From Candidatus Bathyarchaeota archaeon (GTDB lineage Archaea > Thermoproteota > Bathyarchaeia > Bathyarchaeales > Bathycorpusculaceae), in assembly GCA_026014725.1 (NCBI GenBank), contig JAOZHV010000001.1, forward strand, positions 1 to 64,000: a stretch of DNA of 64,000 nt, written 5' to 3'. Every line of letters begins with the position of its first letter. Positions within the stretch are counted from its first letter, which is position 1. The translations under genes and the position numbers were made by a program. Below, in pieces: positions 17,629-26,703 of this stretch. The notes under the pieces were generated by a model. It had not been told where the DNA came from, did no database searches, and saw only the letters and a program-made list of their open reading frames with translations.

Positions 17629-18939
17629 TTATACGAAATGAACTTTTACAGCGTGTGTTGAGCAGCTGATGCAGGGGTCGTAGGCTCTAACCAGCATTTC
17701 CAGCGTTAATTCAATTTCTTTTTCCGATTTATCGAGTATTTTTGGTACCAGATTTTTCATGTCGAGTTCAATGTTTCCATGGTTCTGGTTGGTCGGGATT
17801 ACGCAGTTGGCTTTGGTGCAGTACCCTTTGTCATTATAGGTGTAATCATGGAACAGTATGCCTCTTGGCACTTCAACAGCGCCCACACCATGTCCAGCTT
17901 TAACTTTGATTTCTGGTTTGTTATAATCTGGTTGACCCTTTAAGCCCACTGCTTCCAATTCGTCAATGAGTCTAATCGAATCTTCGACACAGTGAACCAC
18001 TTCTACAAGCTGAGCGATATTATTCATGAAGGGATTATGGCACACAGGTTTGAGTTCAAAGAGTTCGGCTGTCTGCTTAGCCAACGGCAACAGCTTATCA
18101 GCATTTAGGTTGAATCTGGCAAGTGCACCAACCATGTAAGAGTCACGGGAGTGTTTTGCACGTTTAGCAGTAGACATTGGGACAACGTATTCGTTGGTGT
18201 ATGAGAGGTACTCGTTTGCTGGTGCGGCGCAGGTGTCGGTTGAGCCTATTTTTCCATCGTAGAACGCATACTCGTCTGGGCTGGTTAAGGCAATGAACTC
18301 TGTTTCTCTGGTGAAATCAGGTAGTTTACTGGAAACGCTCTTGAATAATTGTGCGACTGCTTGAAGGTCGGGGACTGAGTCTTTCAGTTTTTGTCTAAGT
18401 GTTGCTAATTCTTTCATGGAAGGAATCTTTGAGAAGCCGCCAGGCAATAGCCTCTGGGGATGGGTAGTTCGCCCGCAGAGAAGGTCAGACATTTCATTTG
18501 CCAGTCTGTGCAGGCGGAGAACGGTTTTTACTTCTTTTGGGTTTGAGGCTGCAAGCGGAATCACTGAGCCAACACCAAGCAGGTCAGGCAAGACAAGGAA
18601 TCCAAGGTGCAGGATGTGGCTTTGCAGGTTTTCGCCGTGAAGCGCCAGTTTTCTTAGTTTTAGGTCTTGTTCGTTTATTTTTACGCCCAGAGCTGCCTCA
18701 GTTGCCTTCAGCGATGCAAGGGTGTGTCCTATGGAGCAGATTCCGCATATTCGGCTGGTTATGTGGTGTAGTTCACTGTATGGTCGTCCCACAACCATGG
18801 CTTCGAAGAATCTGGGGGCCTCAGGGATTGCCCATTCACATCTTTCTAACTTTCCATCGCGCAAATTTACGTATATGTTGCCGTGCCCCTCGACACGTGT
18901 AACATAGTGCACTGCTAGGTCTAAATTACGGTTTTTCAT
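17629..18939 (-). CDS. hydA: NiFe hydrogenase large (alpha) subunit, group 3b-like
   Basis: 436-residue catalytic subunit. The four cysteine ligands of the NiFe site are in RICGICSIGH (L1, about residues 63-72) and DPCISCSTH (L2) near the C-terminus. The sequence ends only seven residues after the L2 His, so the peptide removed at maturation would be very short. ATG 18939 is preferred over 18957: it has an AGGAGAGG site 5 bases upstream and overlaps the hydD stop (ATGA). The operon order beta-gamma, delta, alpha matches the cytosolic sulfhydrogenase of Thermococcales, which couples H2 to NADP(H). Confidence 0.92.
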   Translation of the reverse strand: MKNRNLDLAVHYVTRVEGHGNIYVNLRDGKLERCEWAIPEAPRFFEAMVVGRPYSELHHITSRICGICSIGHTLASLKATEAALGVKINEQDLKLRKLALHGENLQSHILHLGFLVLPDLLGVGSVIPLAASNPKEVKTVLRLHRLANEMSDLLCGRTTHPQRLLPGGFSKIPSMKELATLRQKLKDSVPDLQAVAQLFKSVSSKLPDFTRETEFIALTSPDEYAFYDGKIGSTDTCAAPANEYLSYTNEYVVPMSTAKRAKHSRDSYMVGALARFNLNADKLLPLAKQTAELFELKPVCHNPFMNNIAQLVEVVHCVEDSIRLIDELEAVGLKGQPDYNKPEIKVKAGHGVGAVEVPRGILFHDYTYNDKGYCTKANCVIPTNQNHGNIELDMKNLVPKILDKSEKEIELTLEMLVRAYDPCISCSTHAVKVHFV

Positions 18940-19673
18940 TTTTTCCTCTCCTGCCAACCAAAGTATAACCTAAACTTACTAATCGCATCATCAATCGTTA
19001 AGCCATATTTGATTAAAACTTCTTTTTGGGCGTTCTCGTTAGGGTTGTCTACTAAGCCGCGGCATCCCCAGCATATAGTTCCTTCGTTGACACAGCAAGA
19101 GTTGCAACCTGCTCTGGTGACTGGTCCCACGCAGAATTGTCCTCTTTCGAAGGCGCAGACATTTTCATTTTTCTTGCACTCAACGCAAACAGGATATGTG
19201 GGTATGTCTGGTCTTTTTCCAAGTAAGAGCGATTTTACCACGCTAAGGAATTCTTCCTTGTTTATAGGACACCCGTGAACGTAGGCGTCTACAGTTATTA
19301 CCGCGTCTATGGGTCTTGCTGTATAAGCATCGAAATACTTTGCGTTATCACCATAAACGATTCTTTTGACATCGTCTAGCTCTCGGTAGTTTCTTAGCGA
19401 ATTTATGCCGCCGATGGTTGCGCACGAGCCGATGGCAACAACTATCTTGGCATTCTTTCGGATTTGTTTTAATCGGTCTTCATCTTGGAGTCTTGTGCAT
19501 GACCCCTCGATGAATGCTATGTCATAGTTATCGCTGTGTTCTTTCATGACTTCTCTAAAGCTCACCACTTCCACTTGTTGCAGAAGTGCCAGCAAATCTT
19601 CTTCCAGATTGGCGATTTGCAGTTGGTCTCCTTCGCAGCCTGCAAAATCAAAGAAAGCTACTTTCGGTTTCAT
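18936..19673 (-). CDS. hydD: NiFe hydrogenase small (delta) subunit, group 3b-like
   Basis: 245 residues. The N-terminal flavodoxin-like half carries the proximal-cluster cysteines in FAGCEGDQ, EGSCTR, GSCATIGG and HGCPINKEEF. The C-terminal half adds further iron-sulfur ligands (CVECKKNENVC, CVGPVTRAGCNSCC, CWGCRG). It relays electrons from the NiFe site to the beta-gamma subunit. It abuts the upstream fused subunit and overlaps hydA, consistent with stoichiometric translation. Confidence 0.92.
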   Translation of the reverse strand: MKPKVAFFDFAGCEGDQLQIANLEEDLLALLQQVEVVSFREVMKEHSDNYDIAFIEGSCTRLQDEDRLKQIRKNAKIVVAIGSCATIGGINSLRNYRELDDVKRIVYGDNAKYFDAYTARPIDAVITVDAYVHGCPINKEEFLSVVKSLLLGKRPDIPTYPVCVECKKNENVCAFERGQFCVGPVTRAGCNSCCVNEGTICWGCRGLVDNPNENAQKEVLIKYGLTIDDAISKFRLYFGWQERKK

Positions 19674-21590
19674 TTAGAGTGCCTCCGGGATACCTTTTAT
19701 TTTTGAATAATTAAACACGGGTCCATCCTTGCAGACGTAGACTTGGTTAATTTGGCAGTGACCGCACTTGCCTACCCCGCATTTCATCCTTCGTTCTAAA
19801 GATATTATAATATGGTCGTCTGGAACATTCCTGGCTTTTAAGTCTGCAATGACGAACTTGTACATTATGGGTGGACCGCAAATTACAGCGTAGGTTTTCT
19901 CAGGGTCAAAGTCTACTTGTGGAATCAGTGTTGTGATTACGCCTATGTTCCCTGCCCATGTTTCGTTTTCAGGACACCAGTTAACTGTAGGCTTAAAGTC
20001 AACATCGTCTCTTTTTGCAAGAGCAATAAGTTCGTCAGCAAAAAGTAGTTCTCTGGGTTCTTTGCATCCGTAGAGCAGGGTAACTTTGCCGTAATCCTTT
20101 CGGTTATCAAGTACATAGTTGAACAGTGACCGCAGTGGTGCAAGACCAAGGCCTCCGGCTATGAAGAGTAAGTCTTTGTTTTTGAGTGCTTCAGCGTCAA
20201 ACCCGTTTCCGAATGGTCCTCTTATACCAACTTTATCGCCCACGTTTAGGGTGTGCATCTTGTTTGTTACGTTGCCAAGTTTGCGGATGCACAGTTCAAA
20301 CGTGTCTTTCTTGGTAGGCGGAGATGACACGGATATTGGTGCTTCGCCGATTCCGAAAACTGAAACTTCCACGAATTGACCTGGTTTGTGACCAAGCGTT
20401 GACCTATCGTCTAGCTCGATTTCAAATAATGTTTCGTTGGCGGTCATGGCTTGTTTCTTTATGATTGTTGCTAGCCTAGGTACATAGTCGATATTGCCTT
20501 CAGTTTTAATCTGCACGTCAGGGGCTTCTGCGGCGGTAACATGTACCCCGCTCACGAGGCTTTCAACGTACATATCGTTGAATAAGTTAACAGGATTAGC
20601 AATATCTGGCAGGCAGTTTGAAGAGCATCTGCCACAGCCTACGCAGGATATGAAGCCGAAGCGGTCGTAGAGGTATTTGCCTTTTTTGAAGTAACGATGT
20701 CTGTATCGTGTTGGCCTTGTCGGGCGGAAGTTTTCTCCCGAAGCGATTTTGGCAAAATCTTCTAGCAAGCATCCGTCCCATGTTCTAACCCGTTCGCCTT
20801 GCTCTAGCGATAAGTCGGGGTTATCTTTAACGTCAAAGCAGTAGCATGTGGGGCAGACGAGGACGCAAGAACCGCAAGCTAAACATTTCTCTGAGTGCTT
20901 TTCCCAAAAAGAGCTTTTTTCATAACTTTTACTGAGCAGCTCAGGGATTAATTCAGGTGAGAAATCTAACCTTTGTTGTGTCATTGCAATTACTTCTCTT
21001 TTCTTTTGCCCGACCAGTTGGATGTCTCTTGCAAGCGCGTTAGTAACGTTTTTAGCATATTTTTCTAAAAGTTCTTCACCTTTCTGTGAGCCGATGTTAA
21101 TGGCGTAGCGGTTTCCAAGGTCAGTGAGCATAAGGTCGTAGCCATACTCTACTGTGGCGCAACCCATGTAAGAGGCGAAACACCACTTAGACATTCTTTG
21201 AATGTTTACACCAATGATTATTGATGATTTTCGCTTTTCAAAATAGTATGGGTCTGATTTGGTTTCGGCAAAGATTTCGTCCATGTGAAGAAGAGCCACT
21301 ATATCGTACGGGTGGACTCCGATTAGTACAATTGGTTTGGTCTCAGTCTGGTTTCTGGCTGAAAAGCCTTTCCCCACATTATAGGTTACTAAGGTTTCTC
21401 TTTGCGGAAAGAAATACTTCTTGGGTGGCAGAAGCGTGATGTCATAATCCATCCTCAAGTCACTAGCGGATTCTAAGGGGCCAAAAGCAAACTTGTCACC
21501 CTTAGCTTTTACGCCAATAACGTTGAAAGTTTCATTCTTAATCAGGGCATTTACGAAGTCCGCAAAGTTTTCTTTTGATATTATACGCAT
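19674..21590 (-). CDS. Fused beta-gamma subunit of group 3b-like hydrogenase (iron-sulfur plus FAD/NAD(P)-binding)
   Basis: 638 residues joining two proteins that are separate in Thermococcales. Residues 1-350 are HydB-like, with 4Fe-4S motifs CLACGSCVLVCPTC (about 235) and CVGCGRCSSNC (about 317). Residues 365-638 are HydG-like: a ferredoxin-reductase FAD domain (KPGQFVEVSVFG), an NAD(P) domain (LLFIAGGLGLAPLRSL, CGPPIMYKF) and a C-terminal cluster motif CGVGKCGHCQ. The sum of the separate subunits (about 660) fits one fused polypeptide. It should pass electrons between the hydrogenase core and NAD(P)H. GGAAAG precedes ATG 21590. Confidence 0.9.
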   Translation of the reverse strand: MRIISKENFADFVNALIKNETFNVIGVKAKGDKFAFGPLESASDLRMDYDITLLPPKKYFFPQRETLVTYNVGKGFSARNQTETKPIVLIGVHPYDIVALLHMDEIFAETKSDPYYFEKRKSSIIIGVNIQRMSKWCFASYMGCATVEYGYDLMLTDLGNRYAINIGSQKGEELLEKYAKNVTNALARDIQLVGQKKREVIAMTQQRLDFSPELIPELLSKSYEKSSFWEKHSEKCLACGSCVLVCPTCYCFDVKDNPDLSLEQGERVRTWDGCLLEDFAKIASGENFRPTRPTRYRHRYFKKGKYLYDRFGFISCVGCGRCSSNCLPDIANPVNLFNDMYVESLVSGVHVTAAEAPDVQIKTEGNIDYVPRLATIIKKQAMTANETLFEIELDDRSTLGHKPGQFVEVSVFGIGEAPISVSSPPTKKDTFELCIRKLGNVTNKMHTLNVGDKVGIRGPFGNGFDAEALKNKDLLFIAGGLGLAPLRSLFNYVLDNRKDYGKVTLLYGCKEPRELLFADELIALAKRDDVDFKPTVNWCPENETWAGNIGVITTLIPQVDFDPEKTYAVICGPPIMYKFVIADLKARNVPDDHIIISLERRMKCGVGKCGHCQINQVYVCKDGPVFNYSKIKGIPEAL

Positions 21591-21775
21591 CTTTCCAATT
21601 CTCCGCTTTTCTTTTGTAAGCGTTTTCCTATACTAACAATGATGAACAATAAAATATTTTCTGAAAGAATACAATAAATCTGTTGAAAAAGATTACCTAT
21701 AAGAATTTAAAAACGATTTTTAGACTTTTGAATGCCAAGATAAGACCTTAAAATTGTGTTTTATTGCCCTTTAAG

Positions 21776-21786
21776 CTTTTATATGG
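21776..21786 (+). promoter_or_regulatory. TATA-box promoter of the hox operon
   Basis: CTTTTATATGG is a strong archaeal TATA element. Transcription would begin near 21808, 44 bases ahead of the TTG start of hoxE and past upstream in-frame ATG codons at 21783 and 21798, arguing against those as starts. Confidence 0.55.
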
Positions 21787-21851
21787 GTCCCTTCTGTATG
21801 CCTAAACGTTTATGCATAAAAATGTGCATAACACATCGGAGGACAAACATC

Positions 21852-22328
21852 TTGGAAAAAGATGACAAGCGCCGTTTAATGCTAGAAAAAGTGCTTAAAG
21901 AGCATGATTATCAGGAAAGCGCTTTGCTTGAGATTTTGCATCGCGCTCAGGAAATTTATGGTTATTTAGACAAAGAGTTGTTAATGGATGTCGCGGGGTC
22001 ATTAAATATTCCGCCAAGCCATGTGTTTGGTGTGGCGACGTTCTATAGTTTTTTCAAAATGCGAAAGCCTGGGCAACATATTGTTACAAGCTGTTTGGGG
22101 ACTGCATGTTATGTTAAGGGCGCTGAAGAAATCGTGCAAGCCATCGAGAAAGAATTCAAGCTTAAACGAGGCGGCTCCACAGAGGATGGGAAGCTTTCTC
22201 TGCTTGCTACTCGTTGCATCGGTGCCTGTGCGATGGCGCCAACCTTAGTTGTTGATGACGAAGTCATCCCTAAGGCTACAAAAGAAGTTGTGATTCAAAA
22301 AATTAAACAAGTTTTAGGAGGCAAGTAA
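21852..22328 (+). CDS. hoxE: HoxE/NuoE-like [2Fe-2S] subunit of bidirectional hydrogenase
   Basis: 158 residues with the thioredoxin-like [2Fe-2S] fold of NuoE/HoxE. Cluster ligands are in SCLGTACYVKGAEE (C-x4-C) and RCIGACAMAP (C-x3-C). The TTG at 21852 is taken as start because GGAGG (21838-21842) lies nine bases upstream; a longer frame back to 21756 would begin before the predicted transcription start. It is the first gene of a five-gene hox operon and relays electrons at the diaphorase end of the complex. Confidence 0.87.
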   Translation: MEKDDKRRLMLEKVLKEHDYQESALLEILHRAQEIYGYLDKELLMDVAGSLNIPPSHVFGVATFYSFFKMRKPGQHIVTSCLGTACYVKGAEEIVQAIEKEFKLKRGGSTEDGKLSLLATRCIGACAMAPTLVVDDEVIPKATKEVVIQKIKQVLGGK

Positions 22329-22332
22329 TCTG
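22317..22332 (+). promoter_or_regulatory. GGAGG site directing a probable CTG start of hoxF
   Basis: GGAGG at 22317-22321 is followed after eight bases by CTG at 22330-22332. No ATG, GTG or TTG lies in frame between this site and the GTG at 22426, which is already inside the conserved N-terminal domain. The site therefore points to non-canonical initiation. Confidence 0.5.
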
Positions 22333-23976
22333 AATCTAGCTGATATTCAAAAAATAGCTGAACAAGAAGTAGATTTTGAGAGAGCATACAAATACCGCAT
22401 CAACGTTTGCTGCTCAAGCGGCTGTGTGCCTCTTGGCGCGTTGAACCTCTTAAAAGCGTTTGAAAACGCTGTGAAGGAGTTTGGCGTAGAGAAAGAATGC
22501 AAAGTTGCACGAACTGGATGCCCAGGAACCTGCGCTGTTGGTCCAGCAGTAATGATTGAGCCCGGCGACTACTTGTATCAGCAAGTAACTCCTGATAAGG
22601 TTAGAGAAATCGTCAGAGACCACATCGTTCTGGGCTTGCCTGTTAAGGACATGTTATACAGGAATGAGGGTTTCTACAAGAAACAGCACAGGCTTGTCTT
22701 GCGTAACGCTGGCAAAATTGACCCGCAGAGAATTCAAGATTACATAGCTATGGGCGGTTACTCTGCCATTGTGAAGTGTCTGGCAACGATGACTCCGCAG
22801 GGTGTTATCTACGAGGTTGCAACTAGCGGTTTGAGAGGCAGAGGCGGTGCAGGTTTTCCAACAGGGCAGAAGTGGGGTCTTGTGGCGCGGGCGCATGGGT
22901 CGCCGAAGTATATTGTTGCTAATTTAGATGAAGGTGACCCGGGAGTTTTCGCTAACCGTACCTTAGCTGAGGCTGATCCGCATGCGATTATTGAGGGTAT
23001 GTTGATTGCTGCTTATGCTGTTGGGGCAGAGAAGGGTTACTTGTATATCCGCTCAGAGTATCCGCTGGCGATTCAGACTTTGCAGAAAGCGATAGCTCAA
23101 GCTAGGTCAATTTCTCTTTTGGGCAATAATGTTCTTGACACCAATTTCAAGTTTGATTTGGAACTTCGGTTTGGCGCTGGAGCTTTCGTTGCTGGAGAAG
23201 AAACAGCTATTCTTGCTTCTGTGGAGGGTCGCAGAGCTATGCCTCGTCCGCGTCCGCCTTACCCAGCAAACTCTGGTTTATACGGTAAACCGACACTGAT
23301 TCAAAATGTAGAAACGCTCGCAAACATCCCCATTATAATCCAGAATGGCGGTGCATGGTTTAGCAAAATCGGTTCACCCAAGTGCACGGGAACCAAATGT
23401 TTCTCGCTCACAGGCAAAACTAACAATCCAGGACTCATTGAAGTTCCCATGGGCATCACTCTGCGCGAAGTCGTTTTCGATATAGGCGGGGGCGTTCCGA
23501 AAGGTAGAGAATTCAAGGCAGTGCTGGTTGGTGGTCCTTCAGGCGGTTGTCTGCCAGATACTCTGTTGGATTTGCCGATTGATTATGATTCGCTTACGCG
23601 TGTAGGTGCAATCATGGGTTCAGGCGGGCTAGTTGTTCTTGATGACGAAACGTGCATGGTTGACACTGCCAAGTTCTTTACTGAATTTTGTGTTGACGAA
23701 TCATGCGGAAAATGCACTCCTTGCAGGGCAGGGCTGATTCGGGTCAAAGAGATATTTGACAGGATTACAACGGGTGTCGGCAAGATTGAGGATATTTCGG
23801 CTTTGGAGAAGGCTGGAGTTTTTATTCGTGAAGCCAGCCTTTGCGGTCTGGGACAAACTGCGCCTAACCCTGTTTTGACGACTCTGCGCTACTTCAAAGA
23901 CGAGTATATTCAACATATTAAAGAGAAGAAGTGTCCAGCGGGTAAATGCTTCAAAAAGACGCAGGAGGAATTCTAG
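22330..23976 (+). CDS. hoxF: HoxF/NuoF-like NADH- and FMN-binding diaphorase subunit, probable CTG start
   Basis: 548 residues from CTG 22330. The N-terminal thioredoxin-like domain has cluster ligands INVCCSSGC and RTGCPGTC; the first lies upstream of the nearest canonical start (GTG 22426), so that start would cut the domain. The core has the FMN/NADH loop GLRGRGGAGFPTGQKW and NLDEGDPGVFANRT, and a 4Fe-4S motif ESCGKCTPCRAG. The C-terminus ends KKCPAGKCFKK. It oxidises or reduces NAD(H) and feeds HoxU. All domains are intact. Confidence 0.88.
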   Translation: MNLADIQKIAEQEVDFERAYKYRINVCCSSGCVPLGALNLLKAFENAVKEFGVEKECKVARTGCPGTCAVGPAVMIEPGDYLYQQVTPDKVREIVRDHIVLGLPVKDMLYRNEGFYKKQHRLVLRNAGKIDPQRIQDYIAMGGYSAIVKCLATMTPQGVIYEVATSGLRGRGGAGFPTGQKWGLVARAHGSPKYIVANLDEGDPGVFANRTLAEADPHAIIEGMLIAAYAVGAEKGYLYIRSEYPLAIQTLQKAIAQARSISLLGNNVLDTNFKFDLELRFGAGAFVAGEETAILASVEGRRAMPRPRPPYPANSGLYGKPTLIQNVETLANIPIIIQNGGAWFSKIGSPKCTGTKCFSLTGKTNNPGLIEVPMGITLREVVFDIGGGVPKGREFKAVLVGGPSGGCLPDTLLDLPIDYDSLTRVGAIMGSGGLVVLDDETCMVDTAKFFTEFCVDESCGKCTPCRAGLIRVKEIFDRITTGVGKIEDISALEKAGVFIREASLCGLGQTAPNPVLTTLRYFKDEYIQHIKEKKCPAGKCFKKTQEEF

Positions 23977-24684
23977 ATGAGTGGATCTTTGGTTAAGTTA
24001 AAAATTGATGGCGTTGAGGTAACTGTGCCTGAAGGTACTATGATACTTAAGGCTGCTAAAGACAACGGGATAATTATTCCTACCCTTTGCAGCTTGGAGG
24101 GCTTAACGCCTTATGGCGGTTGCCGCTTGTGCCTAGTTGAAGTTAGTGGTTCACCCAAGCTTTTCCCAGCATGCATAACTCCTGTAAGCATGGGAATGGA
24201 AATTACAACCAATTCAGAGAAACTAAAAGACTACCGTAGAATGGTCGTACAGTTACTTCTTGCTGAGAGAACCCACGTATGCTCGGTCTGCATAGCCAAC
24301 GAGCACTGTGAATTGCAAGCTATGGCAAACCAGCTTGGCGTTGACCACGTTATGTTTGAACGTAACTTTAGCAGTGACGCAATTGACTTGTCGCATGATT
24401 TCTTAACGATTGACCGCAACAGGTGCATATTGTGTACGCGATGCATCCGAGTGTGTGATGAAATTGAAGGCGTTCACACGCTGGATTTGAAGCTTCGCGG
24501 CAAAGATGCTGAAGTTATTATGGATTTGGATGAGAAGTGGGCTAATTCTTGCTCTTGCACTTCATGCCGCAAATGTGCCAAGGTTTGCCCTGTGGGTGCC
24601 ATTTACATTGAAGGAGAACCGATTGAGCATACTAAGCGTAAAGATATTGCGGAATTCATTAAGGCAAGGAGGGCGCGCAAATGA
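23977..24684 (+). CDS. hoxU: HoxU-like iron-sulfur subunit of bidirectional hydrogenase
   Basis: 235 residues matching the N-terminal part of NuoG. A [2Fe-2S] ferredoxin domain (TLCSLEGLTPYGGCRLC, about residues 36-52) is followed by a His/Cys-ligated cluster region (HVCSVCIANEHCELQ) and a double 4Fe-4S ferredoxin (RCILCTRCIRVC; SCSCTSCRKCAKVCPVG). GGAGG precedes ATG 23977. It wires HoxF to the hydrogenase small subunit. Its TGA overlaps the hoxY ATG. Confidence 0.92.
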   Translation: MSGSLVKLKIDGVEVTVPEGTMILKAAKDNGIIIPTLCSLEGLTPYGGCRLCLVEVSGSPKLFPACITPVSMGMEITTNSEKLKDYRRMVVQLLLAERTHVCSVCIANEHCELQAMANQLGVDHVMFERNFSSDAIDLSHDFLTIDRNRCILCTRCIRVCDEIEGVHTLDLKLRGKDAEVIMDLDEKWANSCSCTSCRKCAKVCPVGAIYIEGEPIEHTKRKDIAEFIKARRARK

Positions 24685-25223
24685 CCAAGACTGAAAAAGT
24701 TAGAGTTGCAACCGTGTGGCTAAGCGGTTGCTCTGGTTGCCACATGTCGTTTCTTGACTTAGACGAGCGGCTAATTGATTTGGCAAAGAAAATAACTGTT
24801 GTTTATAGCCCCATCGCTGATGTGAAAGAGTTTCCAGAGAACGTTGTTGTGACGCTAATTGAGGGCGCAGTGGCAAATGAGGAGCAATTGGAGCTACTGA
24901 AGAAGATGCGGTCTCGAACAAAAATCCTCATAGCGCTTGGCGACTGCGCTGTCACTGGCAACGTTACGGCTCTGCGTAACTCTTGGCGTAACAGTGACCA
25001 AGCAGTTCTGGAACGCGCATATAAGGCTCCTGAGGACCTGAACGCTGCCATCCCAACGGCAGTGCCTAAACTGCTCATTAAGGCTCATCCGTTGCATGAG
25101 GCTGTTAAAGTTGACTTTTTCATTCCTGGGTGTCCGCCGTCGGCTGACCTGATTTACTACGTGCTAACGGAGTTGTTGGCTGGCAGGACGCCTGTGATGG
25201 AGGGAAGATCAAAGTATGGTTAA
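24681..25223 (+). CDS. hoxY: HoxY-like NiFe hydrogenase small subunit
   Basis: 180 residues, the compact small subunit of group 3 hydrogenases, carrying only the proximal 4Fe-4S cluster. Ligands are in SGCSGCHMS, GDCAVTGN and PGCPPSAD. It contacts HoxH directly. An AAGGAGGG site and an ATGA overlap with hoxU support the start. Its stop overlaps the hoxH start by eight bases. Confidence 0.92.
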   Translation: MTKTEKVRVATVWLSGCSGCHMSFLDLDERLIDLAKKITVVYSPIADVKEFPENVVVTLIEGAVANEEQLELLKKMRSRTKILIALGDCAVTGNVTALRNSWRNSDQAVLERAYKAPEDLNAAIPTAVPKLLIKAHPLHEAVKVDFFIPGCPPSADLIYYVLTELLAGRTPVMEGRSKYG

Positions 25224-26658
25224 AGCAAAAACTGAAAAGAAAATTGTGATTAGCCCTGTTACTCGAATTGAGGGGCACGCGCAAGTCACGATTCTGTTGA
25301 ATGATGATGACTCAGTAAAAGAAGCACTCTTCAAAGTTGTGGACTTCCGCGGCTTCGAGAAATTTACTGAAGGCAGGCCGTTCTATGAAATGCCTGGCAT
25401 AACCAGTCGTTCATGCGGTATCTGCCCAGTTAGCCACCTCTTAGCCAGCGCTAAAGCATGCGACGCCATAGTCGGCGTTGCTCCGCCTGACGCTGCGGTT
25501 TTGCTGCGTCGTCTGATGCACATGGGGCAATTGATTCAGTCACATGCGTTGAGTTTCTTCCATTTGTGCTCGCCTGACTTGTTGTTAGGGATGGATTCTG
25601 ACCCTGCTCAGCGAAACATTTTCGGCTTATTGGAGAAGAAACCTGAACTGGCAAAACGTGGCATACGACTGCGCAAGTTTGGTCAAGAAATAATCGAAAA
25701 AGTCGCAGGCAAAAAAATTCATTCAAGCGAGTGGATTCAGCCTGGCGGTGCCAAGTGGCCGCTGACTAAGGAGCGGGCTGATTATCTTCGCGGTTACTTG
25801 CCTGAAGCTATTGACAGTACGCAAAAGACGATTGAGATGTACAAGAAGATGCTTGACGGTTTCGAGGAGGAGGTTGAGAACTTTGGCAACTTCCCAAGCT
25901 ATTATATGGGTTTGGTTACTCCTGAGGGCTGTTTGGAGCATTACGATGGCAAGATCCGCATTATGGACCAGAACGGCAAAGTGGTAGCTGAATGCGTTGA
26001 CCCAACCAAGTACCAAAACTTCATCGGCGAGGCTGTTGAGCCATGGTCATTCATGAAGTTCCCGTACTTCAAAGCCATCGGTTACCCAGACGGCGCCTAC
26101 CGAGTTGGACCACTGGCAAGGTTAAATGTTGCTTCGCGTTGCGGCACGCCTTTGGCTGACGCAGAGTTCAAAGAGTTCAAGAAGCTAGGCAAAAACGGCG
26201 TTGTGCAGAGTACTTTCCACTATCACTATGCACGGCTCATTGAGTTGCTGTTCTGTGTTGAAACCGCTAAGAAGCTGCTGAAGAACCCTGAAATCCTCTC
26301 TGAACATGTCGGTGCTAAAGCTTTAGTTAATCGTTATGAAGGTGTCGGCGTTGCTGAAGCGCCCAGAGGCACCTTGATTCACCACTACAAGGTTGACCGC
26401 ACTGGATTGATTACGTGGAACAACATGATTATCGCTACAGAACACAACAACATCGCCTACAACAAGGCTATAACGCAGGTGGCTAAAAAATACGTTAAAG
26501 CCCGCCAACTCCAAGAAGGCATGCTGAACCGCGTTGAAGCAGTTATTCGCGCTTTTGACCCGTGCCTCAGCTGTGCAACCCACGCGGTGGGGCAGATGCC
26601 GCTTGACGTTCAACTTGTTGATGCACAGGGCAGACTGGTTGACAGAAAACTAAGATAA
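25216..26658 (+). CDS. hoxH: HoxH-like NiFe hydrogenase large subunit, group 3d-like
   Basis: 480 residues. NiFe ligands are in [10 protein letters not shown] (L1, about 63-72) and DPCLSCATH (L2, about 448-456). The 24 residues after L2 would be the maturation peptide. The enzyme interconverts H2 and protons at a NiFe(CN)2CO site, with NAD(H) as partner through HoxYUFE. The order E-F-U-Y-H is the same as in bacterial bidirectional hydrogenases. Assignment to group 3d rather than another group 3 branch rests on operon composition and needs a tree. Confidence 0.92.
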   Translation: MVKAKTEKKIVISPVTRIEGHAQVTILLNDDDSVKEALFKVVDFRGFEKFTEGRPFYEMPGITSRSCGICPVSHLLASAKACDAIVGVAPPDAAVLLRRLMHMGQLIQSHALSFFHLCSPDLLLGMDSDPAQRNIFGLLEKKPELAKRGIRLRKFGQEIIEKVAGKKIHSSEWIQPGGAKWPLTKERADYLRGYLPEAIDSTQKTIEMYKKMLDGFEEEVENFGNFPSYYMGLVTPEGCLEHYDGKIRIMDQNGKVVAECVDPTKYQNFIGEAVEPWSFMKFPYFKAIGYPDGAYRVGPLARLNVASRCGTPLADAEFKEFKKLGKNGVVQSTFHYHYARLIELLFCVETAKKLLKNPEILSEHVGAKALVNRYEGVGVAEAPRGTLIHHYKVDRTGLITWNNMIIATEHNNIAYNKAITQVAKKYVKARQLQEGMLNRVEAVIRAFDPCLSCATHAVGQMPLDVQLVDAQGRLVDRKLR

Positions 26659-26660
26659 GT

Positions 26661-26686
26661 CCCTCTTCTCTATTTTTTATCTTCTT
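26661..26686 (+). terminator. Pyrimidine/T-rich terminator after hoxH
   Basis: A CCCTCTTCTC stretch leads into six T (26673-26678), directly after the hoxH stop and ahead of a convergent gene. This is typical of archaeal intrinsic termination; support is composition only. Confidence 0.4.
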
Positions 26687-26703
26687 AATTTGGGCTGAGA
26701 TAG

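Noticed and set aside
17458-17661. Open frame in repeat copy B encoding QANFPSAYIQTY
   Set aside because: A similar peptide (QANLLPYIQTY) is read from copy A, but the similarity follows DNA-level hairpin and direct-repeat blocks, and the frame runs into hydA on the other strand. No usable SD.
21852-26658. Complex I (Nuo) module rather than a hydrogenase
   Set aside because: hoxH has all four NiFe ligand cysteines (RSCGIC and DPCLSC), and no membrane Nuo subunits are present.
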